Positions 17,708-26,600 of a stretch of 52,615 bases of DNA are shown one piece after another. The notes beneath the pieces were generated by a model that was given only the letters and a program-made list of their open reading frames with translations, was not told the DNA's origin and did not search any database. The stretch's first letter is position 1, and each line of letters begins with the position of its first letter. The stretch comes from Bacteroidetes bacterium HGW-Bacteroidetes-21 (GTDB lineage: Bacteria; Bacteroidota; Bacteroidia; Bacteroidales; GWA2-32-17), in assembly GCA_002840935.1 (NCBI GenBank), contig PHDH01000002.1, forward strand, positions 1 through 52,615, given 5' to 3'. The position numbers and the translations under genes were made by a program.

Positions 17708-18360
17708 TCGTAGCTTATCCTTTTTATCTGATTCGGTGGAGTGCTAACAAGTATAGGGAAAGCTACACCGATTTTTATTTCATAAAAACTGGAGATCTGA
17801 AAACTATCGTATTCCATTTTGTCTGCACGGTTGCATCTGGATAATGTACAGGTTATGGGTGTATTTCCCAGTTTGAAAATCGTATTAATGCCAGTTCTTA
17901 GAGTAAAGACGCTTGCTGAAATATCATAGGCAGAGCCATATATTCTAATATAAGGATCTTTATTATATGTGGCATTGTGACTGAATATTGTGATTCCAAA
18001 TTCAGGAGCAATTTTCAACTTCTCTGATTTGCTTCGGATTACATCGTAAGAAATTCCAAAGTCGAAGGTATTGCCTCCGCCCCGCGCATTTACTTTAACG
18101 GACTTATAATCAAATTCATCAAAACTATAGTTTCTCACGGTTCCATAATAATTTTTTGGTACATAATAATTCATTCCAAAGTATATACCGAATCTATTTA
18201 AAAGGAAAGTATATTGCCAGGAAGCGCCATAAAAATAGAAGGGTTTATTATCAAAGGCAGGAAGGTAAATCTGACTACTGCCTATAGACAAGCGATATGA
18301 CTGGGAAAAAGAAGTCAAAGACAAGAATGCAAAGGCGAAAAACAGTAGTAGTTTTCTCAT
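17704..18360 (-). CDS. Outer-membrane beta-barrel protein (caspase operon, first barrel)
   Basis: Encodes 218 residues from ATG 18360; ten further in-frame codons upstream would place a hydrophilic stretch before the signal peptide and overlap the upstream gene. The signal peptide is MRKLLLFFAFAFLSLTSFSQ. The rest shows beta-barrel periodicity (FYFYGASWQYTFLLNRFGIYFG; KIAPEFGITIFSHNATY; FYEIKIGVAFPILV). The chosen ATG overlaps the stop of the upstream lipoprotein as ATGA, matching the other junctions of this operon. It is not obviously a duplicate of the next barrel. The function is unknown; outer-membrane location is inferred. Confidence 0.7.
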   Translation of the reverse strand: MRKLLLFFAFAFLSLTSFSQSYRLSIGSSQIYLPAFDNKPFYFYGASWQYTFLLNRFGIYFGMNYYVPKNYYGTVRNYSFDEFDYKSVKVNARGGGNTFDFGISYDVIRSKSEKLKIAPEFGITIFSHNATYNKDPYIRIYGSAYDISASVFTLRTGINTIFKLGNTPITCTLSRCNRADKMEYDSFQISSFYEIKIGVAFPILVSTPPNQIKRISYE

Positions 18361-18824
18361 AAACCATCTGGATTTAATCTGGTCGTCCAATGGCTTCTGT
18401 CGAAATAATCATAGACGTAAAAATAGTACCCGGTCCATGAGTTGAGAATTGCTTCATCGTCTTTTACGCACAAATTTTTAATAGTTAACGTATAATATAC
18501 ATCTTCTTCTCTCTGCTCGAATTCCCCCATATATTCGTGGATATGCAAGTCGGTATAATCGAATTCATCGTATAATAATTCTGATGTCCAGTCTTTGATT
18601 TGATATTTGACTACATGGAATAAATCGTATTTTATTTCGACATATTCGTTTGCTTGATAGAATTTTCCATCAACAGGTATGCTACCGGATGCGTCAAAGA
18701 TTTGTAGGTTTTTAATCGTGGTATCTGCTGGGGGGATGACACGCAAAAAACATAAGCCGTTTTCTTTTTTGCAGGAGAAGAAAACCGTCAGTAAAACTAT
18801 TATTACTAACCCTTTTTGCCGCAT
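18357..18824 (-). CDS. Small lipoprotein, first gene of the caspase operon
   Basis: Encodes 155 residues. The lipoprotein signal has the lipobox FFSC (Cys18) followed by KKENG. The mature part is rich in Asp, Glu and Tyr and has strand-like segments (YVEIKYDLFHVVKYQIKDW; VYYTLTIKNLCVKDD), giving an Ig-like or small beta-sandwich impression, but I cannot assign a family. It opens the operon: a TACATTTG -7 box lies 23-30 bp upstream, and its stop overlaps the start of the first barrel gene. Presumably lipid-anchored in the outer membrane next to the barrels. Confidence 0.72.
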   Translation of the reverse strand: MRQKGLVIIVLLTVFFSCKKENGLCFLRVIPPADTTIKNLQIFDASGSIPVDGKFYQANEYVEIKYDLFHVVKYQIKDWTSELLYDEFDYTDLHIHEYMGEFEQREEDVYYTLTIKNLCVKDDEAILNSWTGYYFYVYDYFDRSHWTTRLNPDGL

Positions 18825-18846
18825 TATTTGCTTAGAAATCTCCTTA

Positions 18847-18854
18847 CAAATGTA
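18847..18854 (-). promoter_or_regulatory. -7 box TACATTTG of the caspase operon, inside a palindrome
   Basis: Minus-strand TACATTTG (perfect TAnnTTTG) is 23 bp upstream of the first ATG of the five-gene unit. It is embedded in the inverted repeat CTTACA-AA-TGTAAG (18844-18857), so a dimeric regulator could bind over the promoter. The -33 element is not clear. Confidence 0.5.
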
Positions 18855-18970
18855 AGAAAATTAATGATACTCGTTTTTTGAAAGCGTAATTTTTGCAAGA
18901 ATTGAGAATTTACTTTTTATGGGAAAAAATGAGTTTTGTATGTGTCAGTTAATGAGAGCAAAACGACAAA

Positions 18971-21160
18971 TTAGTAGACATTCATTATTTCGCGGTATTT
19001 TGGTAAAGTCCATGTTTCATCATCTACAAGTAGCTCTATTTTGTCGGCTTCATATCTTATCAGCGCAAAATATGGAAATACTAATTTACAATAAGCAGAA
19101 GCCTTTTCTTCTGCTGAATCGAGGGAATTTGCTTTTTTTCGGGCTTCGGTCATGGCAGTTACGTTGTCTTTGATGGACGAAATTCTTTCGGCAATTTCTT
19201 CAATTATTTGCATCTGCATTTTGGCCAGTTTACGGAATTCTTTGTCTGGATATATCTCTTTTAATCCTCTTACATTTTCTATAAGCAAATGCTGGTAGTT
19301 GAGTGCCACTGGAATGATATGATTAAGAGCGATGTCGCCTAATACACGTGACTCAATCTGTATGATTTTATAATATTTTTCCAGTTTAATCTCGTAACGG
19401 GCTTCCAACTCTCTTTCAGTTAAAATATTATTGTTTTTGAAAAGCTTAATTGTATTGGCATTGATATATGTTTTTAGTGCTTCGGGGGCATTGTTAATAT
19501 TTGATAATCCACGTTTTTTAGCTTCTGAGATCCAGTCGCATGAGTACCCGTTGCCATCGAAAATTCTTTGTTTGGAAGCTTTATAGGTTTCTTTCAGTAC
19601 GATATACATAGCTTCGTCTTTTTCGAAACCTTTATTTAAGAGTTTGTCGACATCCTTTTTGAACTGAACTAGTTGACCGGCAACAGCAGTGTTGAGGGCT
19701 ATCATAGCCGCAGCGCAATTCTCTGACGAACCCACCGATCTGAACTCAAATTTATTGCCGGTGAAAGCGAAAGGTGAAGTCCGGTTTCTGTCGGTATTGT
19801 CGATGAGGATGGGGGGGATTTTGATAATATTGAGTTTGAGTGCTGTTTTTTGCTCCGGTGTAAATTTGTTACTACTTACTTTTTTGCAAAAATCTTCGAG
19901 CATGTTGGTTAGATAGCTTCCCGCAAAGACAGACATGATGGCCGGAGGGGCTTCGTTGGCTCCCAGTCGGTGATCGTTGGAGGCAGAGGCGATGGAACCC
20001 CGTAACAGGTCAGCATGATCGTGAAAGGCTTTGATGGTATTTATGAAAATGGTTAAGAACAGTAGGTTGGATTTTGGATTTTTACCAGGAGATAAGAGAT
20101 TGCGCCCTGTGTCAGTGGCCAGTGACCAGTTGTTGTGTTTGCCAGAACCATTTACTCCGGCAAAAGGCTTTTCGTGAAAGAGTACTTTAAAGTGATGTTT
20201 CTTTGCAGATCTTTGCATAAGGAACATCATGAGCTGATTGTGGTCGTTTGCCAGATTTGCCTCCTCGTACTGAGCCGCTAATTCGTACTGATTGGGGGCG
20301 ACTTCGTTATGGCGGGTCCTGACGGGTATTCCTAATCTCCAGGCATCGTGCTCATAATCGTCCATAAAACTACGAATGCGATCGGGGATAGACCCAAAGT
20401 AATGATCTTCGAGTTGCTGGCCTTTGGCTGCTTCGTGACCAAACAGTGTGCGTCCGGTGAGTGCTAGATCGGGGCGGGCATTATATAAAGCTTCATCAAT
20501 GAGAAAGTATTCTTGTTCCCATCCCAGGGTAACGTATACTCGGTTAATATTTTTATCAATGTATTGACAGATATCAGTCGCCGCTTTGTCAATAGCAGAA
20601 AGTGATTTGATGAGTGGGACTTTAAAATCGAGGGCTTCGCCGGTGTACGAAATAAAGATGGTGGGAATACATAAAGTATTGTCAATAATAAAAGCAGGTG
20701 AAGAAGGGTCCCAGGCAGAGTATCCTCTGGCTTCGAATGTGTTTCGGATGCCCCCGCTGGGAAAGCTCGATGCATCGGGTTCCTGTTGAACCAGATTTTC
20801 ACCGGCCATGATTTCTATGGGCTGTCCTGCTTCGTTAAGTTGCAGGAAAGTGTCGTGTTTTTCGGCAGTACCTCCTGTGAGAGGTTGAAACCAATGGGTG
20901 AAATGTGTCGCACCATGAGATACAGCCCAGTTTTTCATGCCCGAAGCTACCATGTCAGCAATGTCTCTGTCTATCTGCTTGCCTTGTGAAACGGAGTTTT
21001 CAATCATTTCTACTACATGAAGTGGAAGAAATTCTTTCATTCTGCTCATTGTAAATACATGGGTAGAGAAAATGGCGGATGGGTTTTCCTTTTTTGGAGC
21101 CTGAAAGGTATTGGAACGACGTCCAATAATTTCTAATGCAAGTTTTCTGAATGATGACAT
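18971..21160 (-). CDS. glnN: Glutamine synthetase type III (GSIII)
   Basis: Encodes 729 residues from ATG 21160, the family's usual length; an upstream extension to 21247 would cross the promoter-like box and add a hydrophobic stretch unlike GSIII. The enzyme makes glutamine from glutamate, ammonia and ATP in the cytoplasm. Recognisable GSIII sequences are SHGATHFTHWFQPLTGGTAEKHD (positions about 84-107, given in part), GWEQEYFLID, VPVRTRHNEVAPNQ-like IPVRTRHNEVAPNQYE, FAGVNGSGKHNNWS and NRTSPFAFTGNKFEFR. These supply the metal and substrate ligands. It is the typical, often sole, glutamine synthetase of Bacteroidales. Monocistronic, with a TACATTTG box just upstream. Confidence 0.97.
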   Translation of the reverse strand: MSSFRKLALEIIGRRSNTFQAPKKENPSAIFSTHVFTMSRMKEFLPLHVVEMIENSVSQGKQIDRDIADMVASGMKNWAVSHGATHFTHWFQPLTGGTAEKHDTFLQLNEAGQPIEIMAGENLVQQEPDASSFPSGGIRNTFEARGYSAWDPSSPAFIIDNTLCIPTIFISYTGEALDFKVPLIKSLSAIDKAATDICQYIDKNINRVYVTLGWEQEYFLIDEALYNARPDLALTGRTLFGHEAAKGQQLEDHYFGSIPDRIRSFMDDYEHDAWRLGIPVRTRHNEVAPNQYELAAQYEEANLANDHNQLMMFLMQRSAKKHHFKVLFHEKPFAGVNGSGKHNNWSLATDTGRNLLSPGKNPKSNLLFLTIFINTIKAFHDHADLLRGSIASASNDHRLGANEAPPAIMSVFAGSYLTNMLEDFCKKVSSNKFTPEQKTALKLNIIKIPPILIDNTDRNRTSPFAFTGNKFEFRSVGSSENCAAAMIALNTAVAGQLVQFKKDVDKLLNKGFEKDEAMYIVLKETYKASKQRIFDGNGYSCDWISEAKKRGLSNINNAPEALKTYINANTIKLFKNNNILTERELEARYEIKLEKYYKIIQIESRVLGDIALNHIIPVALNYQHLLIENVRGLKEIYPDKEFRKLAKMQMQIIEEIAERISSIKDNVTAMTEARKKANSLDSAEEKASAYCKLVFPYFALIRYEADKIELLVDDETWTLPKYREIMNVY

Positions 21161-21174
21161 GGTGTTTTTTGGGG

Positions 21175-21182
21175 CAAATGTA
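21175..21182 (-). promoter_or_regulatory. -7 box TACATTTG of glnN
   Basis: Minus-strand TACATTTG, perfect TAnnTTTG, begins 22 bp upstream of the glnN ATG at 21160. It lies inside the frame that extends upstream of that ATG, supporting the chosen start. No clear -33 TTTG. Confidence 0.5.
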
Positions 21183-21342
21183 AATATAAAATGAAAATAA
21201 TAATTAAATTGTGTGAAAAATATGGGTAAATATTCAAAACAAAACAAAATATGAAATTTTATATTTCATTTTTGGTGACTTGAAGAAAAATAAAAAATTT
21301 ATTTGGTATTATTCTTGTAAATCTGTTCACAAATCGATAGAT

Positions 21343-21843
21343 ATGAAAACAACTTTATTCGCATTTTTTCCTCTGGTTTTTCTTTTTAGTTTTTTCAATT
21401 CGAATTTGAATGATATTTCTAAAATGCCAATTAATCAGGTGGATGCTTCGGATACGCTTCTTCCGCCAGCCATTATTAGCCCTATTAATGGAAGTTATAT
21501 GGATGGGAAGAATGTGGCATTCATGTGGACAAAAACCGGTCAAAAGCATGTATACGAAATTATGATTTCTACATCACCAGATTTTATCAATGCGAAAAGT
21601 TTTGGTGTGAAAGATACGTCTTATAGTTTTCCTGCAAATGAATTAACAAAGAATGCAAACTACTATTGGAAAGTCAGAGCTTTTGCCTCAAAAAAAATAT
21701 TCAGTGAATGGTCTCCTGTGTATCAGTTTTATTATGGAATAATGCCAGTTCAGGTAAGATCAGGTTGCGACCATAATTGTGGTTCGTGTACGCATCCTTG
21801 CGGAAGAAGACCTCCTCCCGTTTACGATATAAAAGCCGAATAA
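21343..21843 (+). CDS. Secreted fibronectin-III-like protein with Cys-rich tail
   Basis: Encodes 166 residues from ATG 21343. A TTG at 21280 would add 21 hydrophilic residues ahead of the signal peptide and is rejected. The signal peptide is MKTTLFAFFPLVFLFSFFNS. Residues about 40-135 have the pattern of an FN3-like beta-sandwich: PAIISPINGSYMDGKNVAFMW, YEIMISTSPDF, NANYYWKVRAFAS, EWSPVYQFYY. The C-terminus holds four cysteines in CDHNCGSCTHPC followed by GRRPPP, reminiscent of a small metal- or disulfide-stabilised knot. No partner gene is evident. The function is unknown. Confidence 0.68.
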   Translation: MKTTLFAFFPLVFLFSFFNSNLNDISKMPINQVDASDTLLPPAIISPINGSYMDGKNVAFMWTKTGQKHVYEIMISTSPDFINAKSFGVKDTSYSFPANELTKNANYYWKVRAFASKKIFSEWSPVYQFYYGIMPVQVRSGCDHNCGSCTHPCGRRPPPVYDIKAE

Positions 21844-21963
21844 GCAGCAACTTTTTGATATTTTTTTAGTTATTATCCTCATTTAGTTAGATTCTATATT
21901 ATACTGGTAATTTAAATGCCTGTGTTTAATCTATAGCTTAAAATAGAAATAGTTGAATAAAAA

Positions 21964-21996
21964 TTTGACGTGGATTGCTAAAATTTCTTATGTTTG
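21964..21996 (+). promoter_or_regulatory. Promoter TTTG-N21-TATGTTTG of the 22025 gene
   Basis: TTTG (21964-21967) and TATGTTTG (21989-21996) are separated by 21 bp, a good Bacteroidota -33/-7 pair. The ATG at 22025 lies 28 bp downstream. The promoter falls inside the longer frame beginning at 21953, so that longer start cannot be used from this promoter. Confidence 0.65.
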
Positions 21997-22024
21997 CATC
22001 CTTAATCATTTAATATTTAACTTT

Positions 22025-23626
22025 ATGAAAAGAATCATGTTTTTATCTTTCCTATTATTTATGGGGATAGGGACTATGCTTTATAGTCAAACTATAGAGG
22101 TCCAAAATACCTATGAAATTACCGGAAAAGCAAAAAGAGGTGCCTTAGGTCATGTGGAGTATGATCAGGCTTCAGGTGTTTATACATTAGTATATGTCAC
22201 AAAATCTAACGAGAAGAAGGCAAAATTTCAGGTCTATACTTTCGACCGAGATTTCAAGTTTCTCAATATGGTTGAAGATGAAATTGAATTTGATAAGGCC
22301 AAAACGAAATATACCTGGTTTAAGTATAATGGTGAATTATATTCTGTTACAGGAAATTATGTAGAGCCAAATCTCGTAGGGACATTAGTGCTGAAAAAAA
22401 AGAAAATTACCTATAAGTATGATTGGTTGTTATTAGGCTATTATAAAACGGTTGAAATTCTTGAAAAAGTTAAACCTAAAACAGATGATGGTAGAAAATT
22501 ATTTTATTTGAAACATGCTGAAGATGATAGAACTGGAGATATTTATGTCTTGTGTGGAGTGAAAGCAAATATGAAAGATGCAAAAGATGATAATGCTGCT
22601 GCCTATCGTCATCAGATGGATATTCACTTGCTGAAATTTAATGCTGATCTTGATATTGTTGGAGATATTCCTGTAAAATTTGATTTTCCACAGCAAGTGG
22701 CTTTTGGAACAACCATAACAAAGATGTATGAAGATGATCCTGATAATCCGGGTATTTCTGGTATTGTTTTCGTTACAGTTCCCATGGGTGGTCCGGGTAT
22801 GAATAAATTTGCAGACCCTAAAATGAATAATTATACTTACCTTCGTTTTAATACAGAGGGAACACCATCACTAAAAGAAAGGATTTCTTTTGAATCTCCT
22901 GCAATTTATTGGAGAATGGATGAAATGGTGGTTGCTGATGATGCTGTTTACATTTTTGGAGTATCGGCTCCAGGTAAAGAAAAGTATTACAACATGATAA
23001 CCAATGTGACTAAGTTTAAAGGGGTCCAGCTCATGAAAATTGCTGGTGGAAAAGTAGAATATCTGACAGAAACAACGTTAGAAGATTTTGCCGCGAAAGT
23101 AAAATTTCCTCCTTCCCAGAAGAAGATTGAAGCATATGAAGGGAAAAGGTTTCATTTTGCCAATTACTATGTGTCTGACAATGGTGATTTCTTTGTACTT
23201 GGTCAGAAATTTGATGAAGCAAAGGAAGGGAACAAATATAAAGATGTACTTACCTTCCATTTTGATAACAAAGGAGTGTTGAAATCACAATATGCTGTCG
23301 ATTTATTGGAGTCTAATCAATATTCCAAAGCTGCCGGTTGTCCTCAGGATTTGATTGAAGGGAACAAATCAATGTATTGGCTGATGATGGAGATAAAAGG
23401 AGTAACCATGTGGAATCCTAAACCCCTTACTTATCCCCGAATTGGCAAAATTGATATTAATACAGGTACTATCTCAGATCCTGCTGCCTTTGGTAAAATT
23501 GAAAAAGCGGATTATTATCTTGATCCCAAGTTTCCCTTTTTACAAACCGACGGAGGTAATAAAATTGTATTTTTTGGATCTGATAAAAGTGGTAAAACTA
23601 TTTGGTTCTGCCGTGTAGCTTTATAA
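22025..23626 (+). CDS. Secreted protein of unknown function, probable beta-propeller
   Basis: Encodes 533 residues from ATG 22025, which begins a normal signal peptide (MKRIMFLSFLLFMGIGTMLYSQ). The mature protein is a succession of short strands with repeats of the kind 'VYTLVYV...FQVYTFDRDFKFL', 'MDIHLLKFNADLDIVGD', 'VLTFHFDNKGVLKSQ', ending GGNKIVFFGSDKSGKTIW. This suggests a beta-propeller reading out successive blades. It has no T9SS tail, lipobox or catalytic motif. It has its own promoter and a strong terminator (23650-23677). Cell location is probably periplasm or outer surface. I do not recognise the family. Confidence 0.72.
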   Translation: MKRIMFLSFLLFMGIGTMLYSQTIEVQNTYEITGKAKRGALGHVEYDQASGVYTLVYVTKSNEKKAKFQVYTFDRDFKFLNMVEDEIEFDKAKTKYTWFKYNGELYSVTGNYVEPNLVGTLVLKKKKITYKYDWLLLGYYKTVEILEKVKPKTDDGRKLFYLKHAEDDRTGDIYVLCGVKANMKDAKDDNAAAYRHQMDIHLLKFNADLDIVGDIPVKFDFPQQVAFGTTITKMYEDDPDNPGISGIVFVTVPMGGPGMNKFADPKMNNYTYLRFNTEGTPSLKERISFESPAIYWRMDEMVVADDAVYIFGVSAPGKEKYYNMITNVTKFKGVQLMKIAGGKVEYLTETTLEDFAAKVKFPPSQKKIEAYEGKRFHFANYYVSDNGDFFVLGQKFDEAKEGNKYKDVLTFHFDNKGVLKSQYAVDLLESNQYSKAAGCPQDLIEGNKSMYWLMMEIKGVTMWNPKPLTYPRIGKIDINTGTISDPAAFGKIEKADYYLDPKFPFLQTDGGNKIVFFGSDKSGKTIWFCRVAL

Positions 23627-23649
23627 TATTTTCTTAGAAAACTAAAGAG

Positions 23650-23677
23650 AGGCTGTCTGAAAAGGCAGCCTTTTTTT
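23650..23677. terminator. Terminator hairpin after the 22025 gene
   Basis: Stem AGGCTGTC / GGCAGCCT (one G-T pair) with loop TGAAAA, followed by seven T. It serves the plus-strand gene ending at 23626. The convergent caspase gene ends at 23698, so its message would also meet the hairpin, although there the trailing tract is weaker. Confidence 0.88.
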
Positions 23678-23697
23678 GTTTGGTCGACTGATTATAC

Positions 23698-26600
23698 TTA
23701 CCATATCCTAAAATCAAACTCCAAATTTTCTCTTCGTGTAGTTGGTCGTTGTTTTCCACCGGAAAGTTCTTCTACTTTTTTGTAGACGTAGTTTTCAATT
23801 TCACTGAGCAATATGATTCCGTCTTTGTTCAGGTCAGACGATTTTTCTTTTAAGCCAGAGAGAAGACAATATGTAAATAAACCATTGTTCCAGGCCTTTC
23901 CTTCCATGGCGAATTCAGCCCCTCCCGCCGAGGATATTATCGTGGTTCCGGTTCCCCTCCTAAGATCAGCAAATAGATCGGATGCGAGTTGTGCTGATTG
24001 AGACAACCCAAAACCATTTTTTGCAACCGTAGTAACAGCACCTGCATTACGAAACTTGACTTCAGATGTTTCTGTTTTTGTGTTGTCGGCAATGGAATAC
24101 TCATCCAAATCCAGTTCGCCAGAGTGACAAGAGTCCATCAGGAAAAGCTTTTTGATAGGCTTAATGCCATCCAACAATAGTTCCAGATCCTCGTACGCAA
24201 TTCCTCCCGAAATAGGATTATTGAAATCCATATCGTAAGTTCCAAAAAAGTAATTAAGATCAGTATCTAAAACTCCATGACCTGCAACAAAAATAATAAC
24301 CACATCTTTCGTTTGAGCCTGACTTAGAAAATTGTTTTTAAGATCAAGAATTGCATTTTTTGTGGCTTGTTCGTTGGTCAGTGTTTTTATAAATACTTTG
24401 TTGTATTGGTCAGATTTTTTAAAGAATTCTGCCACATCACCAGCATCTTTTGCGGCATAATTTAAATTAAACTTTTCGTTTTTATACTTCGAAACACCTA
24501 TCGAAACTAAGTATAAATCTGGTTTTGTAATATTTTTATTTAAAATGTTAAATGTTTCTTTGAGTGATTCGGCTCCTTTTGTATTTAATGCAGAAACTTG
24601 AATTTTATTCTTGCCTGGGCAAAGTGGAATATTCAATTCTGTATTGAAGTTTTTTGTTGATTTGTCTTTAATGGATAATCCTTGGGTACCGTATACGGGA
24701 ACATCGTTAACAAAAATATTTAATCGGTCTAATTCGTATTTGCTGTCGATGGCAGAAAGTTGGATTTTGACTTCTTGTTTAGTCTCATCATAATTTTGAT
24801 TTTTTATCAGGATTTCAGGCAGGTGAATATCGTCAGACAATTGGGTCTCGTCCATTCCCATTCTCTTTAATCGTTTTTGATAAGCGAGATAGTAAGCATT
24901 AATGACATCTTGATTCACCATACTCAGATCTTTAAGTATGATATCAGGACGGTTGTATTTCAAATCAAATTGTTCGAATGGATAATATTTTGCTTCTTTT
25001 TCCTTTCCTTGATTGACATGATAACCAACATATTTGCTTCCTTTTTTGGAACTGGTAAAGTAGCCATCTTCATTCCATATAATCCAGTCTCCGTTTTCAT
25101 CAATAAAAACCGAAACCACGGGGTAAATTTCATTACTATATATTTCCGAAAAGTGATTTTTAAAAGACGAACATCGATAATCGTTTTCTACCATTGTATT
25201 AATAACTTTTAACCAAGCTTCCTTTGTAGCAATTTGGGATTCAGCACTTACGCCTATGATTTTAAATACTTTATTAAATGTCGGATAGATTTTCATACGT
25301 TTACAAAATTCTGTAACGGATTCAGGTGATTTGGGGTTAACAGTGGCCCCTAACTCATTCAACGGCCATATTTTTATAGTACGATCGTTACTGGCAGTAA
25401 TTAGTTTTTTGCCGTCATCCGAGATACTTAGACCTTCAATATCTCCAATATGTCCAATAAACTGTGATATCTCAACGCCTTGATAATTATATGCTTTAAG
25501 CGTTCCGTAAGATGCTCCGGAAATAATGCTATTGTTAACGAATGAAAAGGAACGGTGTTCACTGCCGTTCCAATATTCTAGGGGTATGGAATCGTGAATG
25601 GCTTTATTTTTATAAATATAAAGACCGCCGTTAAGAGCATCGCCACGGCGATATCTTTCGATACTCATATTTCCATTTGTTTTTACAGGCCGTTTCCAGG
25701 CAATTGACATGTCGGGGCTTTCTATCGTTTTCGAAATGAGGTCGAATTGTTTATTAAACTTCGAGTATCCGAAATTTTCAGTCCATTGGTCGGCAAACGC
25801 AATTTTTGAACCAGAAAGAGCTGCAGAAAACATAATATTACCTTTTCCAGTCATTCTTTGAATAACCTCAGGCTTTTCATTCATCCCCTTCAATCTAATT
25901 ACAATTACTTCATCTTTGCTTCCTCCCGAAATGGCAAATGTTTCATTGTCAATGAAGGCTCCTGCAATGACTGAATTATCAACGTCTTCAAAATCCGCAT
26001 AGGGCGTCCAACCCTCAGTTTCCAGACTTAATACCGAAACCGTATGTTTGCTTCCCCTTCCAGTACAACCGAAGAGAATTTTTTTGCTGTCGGGAGAAAA
26101 GGCTGCGAAAATAAATTCCATATCACCTGTTGCTTCTGCTATTGGTTTGTAGGTCTCATCATAGATTGTCATAAATGTGTCAACTACCGCAACAGTATAT
26201 TTTCCGTCGGGCGACCAGGCAACACCATCTCCAGCAATTTGTTCGTAATAATGGTCGCAATACAAACTATCTTTTTTATTTATGTTCCACCATTTAATTC
26301 TTCCATATTGATCGGTTGTAATAAATTGATTGTCGTGAACGGCAATGTCCATTATATCATCATCTTGGCCAAGTCCAAGATTTTTGTCGTGATGATTGTA
26401 TTTTTGAATAATTTTTTGACCCTCAACATCCCAAAGAAAAAGTTCGTTTTCTGCGTCTCCAGATAGTAGCTTTTTCCCATCGGGAGTGAAAGCTAATGCA
26501 TGAATGACATTTCTGTGACCTTTTAGTAAAAAAAGAAGTTTCCCGCTTTTAAAATCATAAATTCGAATGTCTCCAATAACCTCCGATTCATCGTGTTTGC

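Noticed and set aside
12213-18824. Cytoplasmic abortive-infection (anti-phage) caspase system
   Set aside because: The caspase and all its operon partners carry export or lipoprotein signals, which does not fit a cytoplasmic suicide effector. An envelope role is more likely.
18919-19173. 84-codon plus-strand frame overlapping the end of glnN
   Set aside because: It is antisense to the well-conserved GSIII coding sequence and has no features of its own.
21953-22024. Longer N-terminus for the secreted protein at 22025
   Set aside because: The extension contains the -33 and -7 promoter elements and would place 24 residues before a normal signal peptide.
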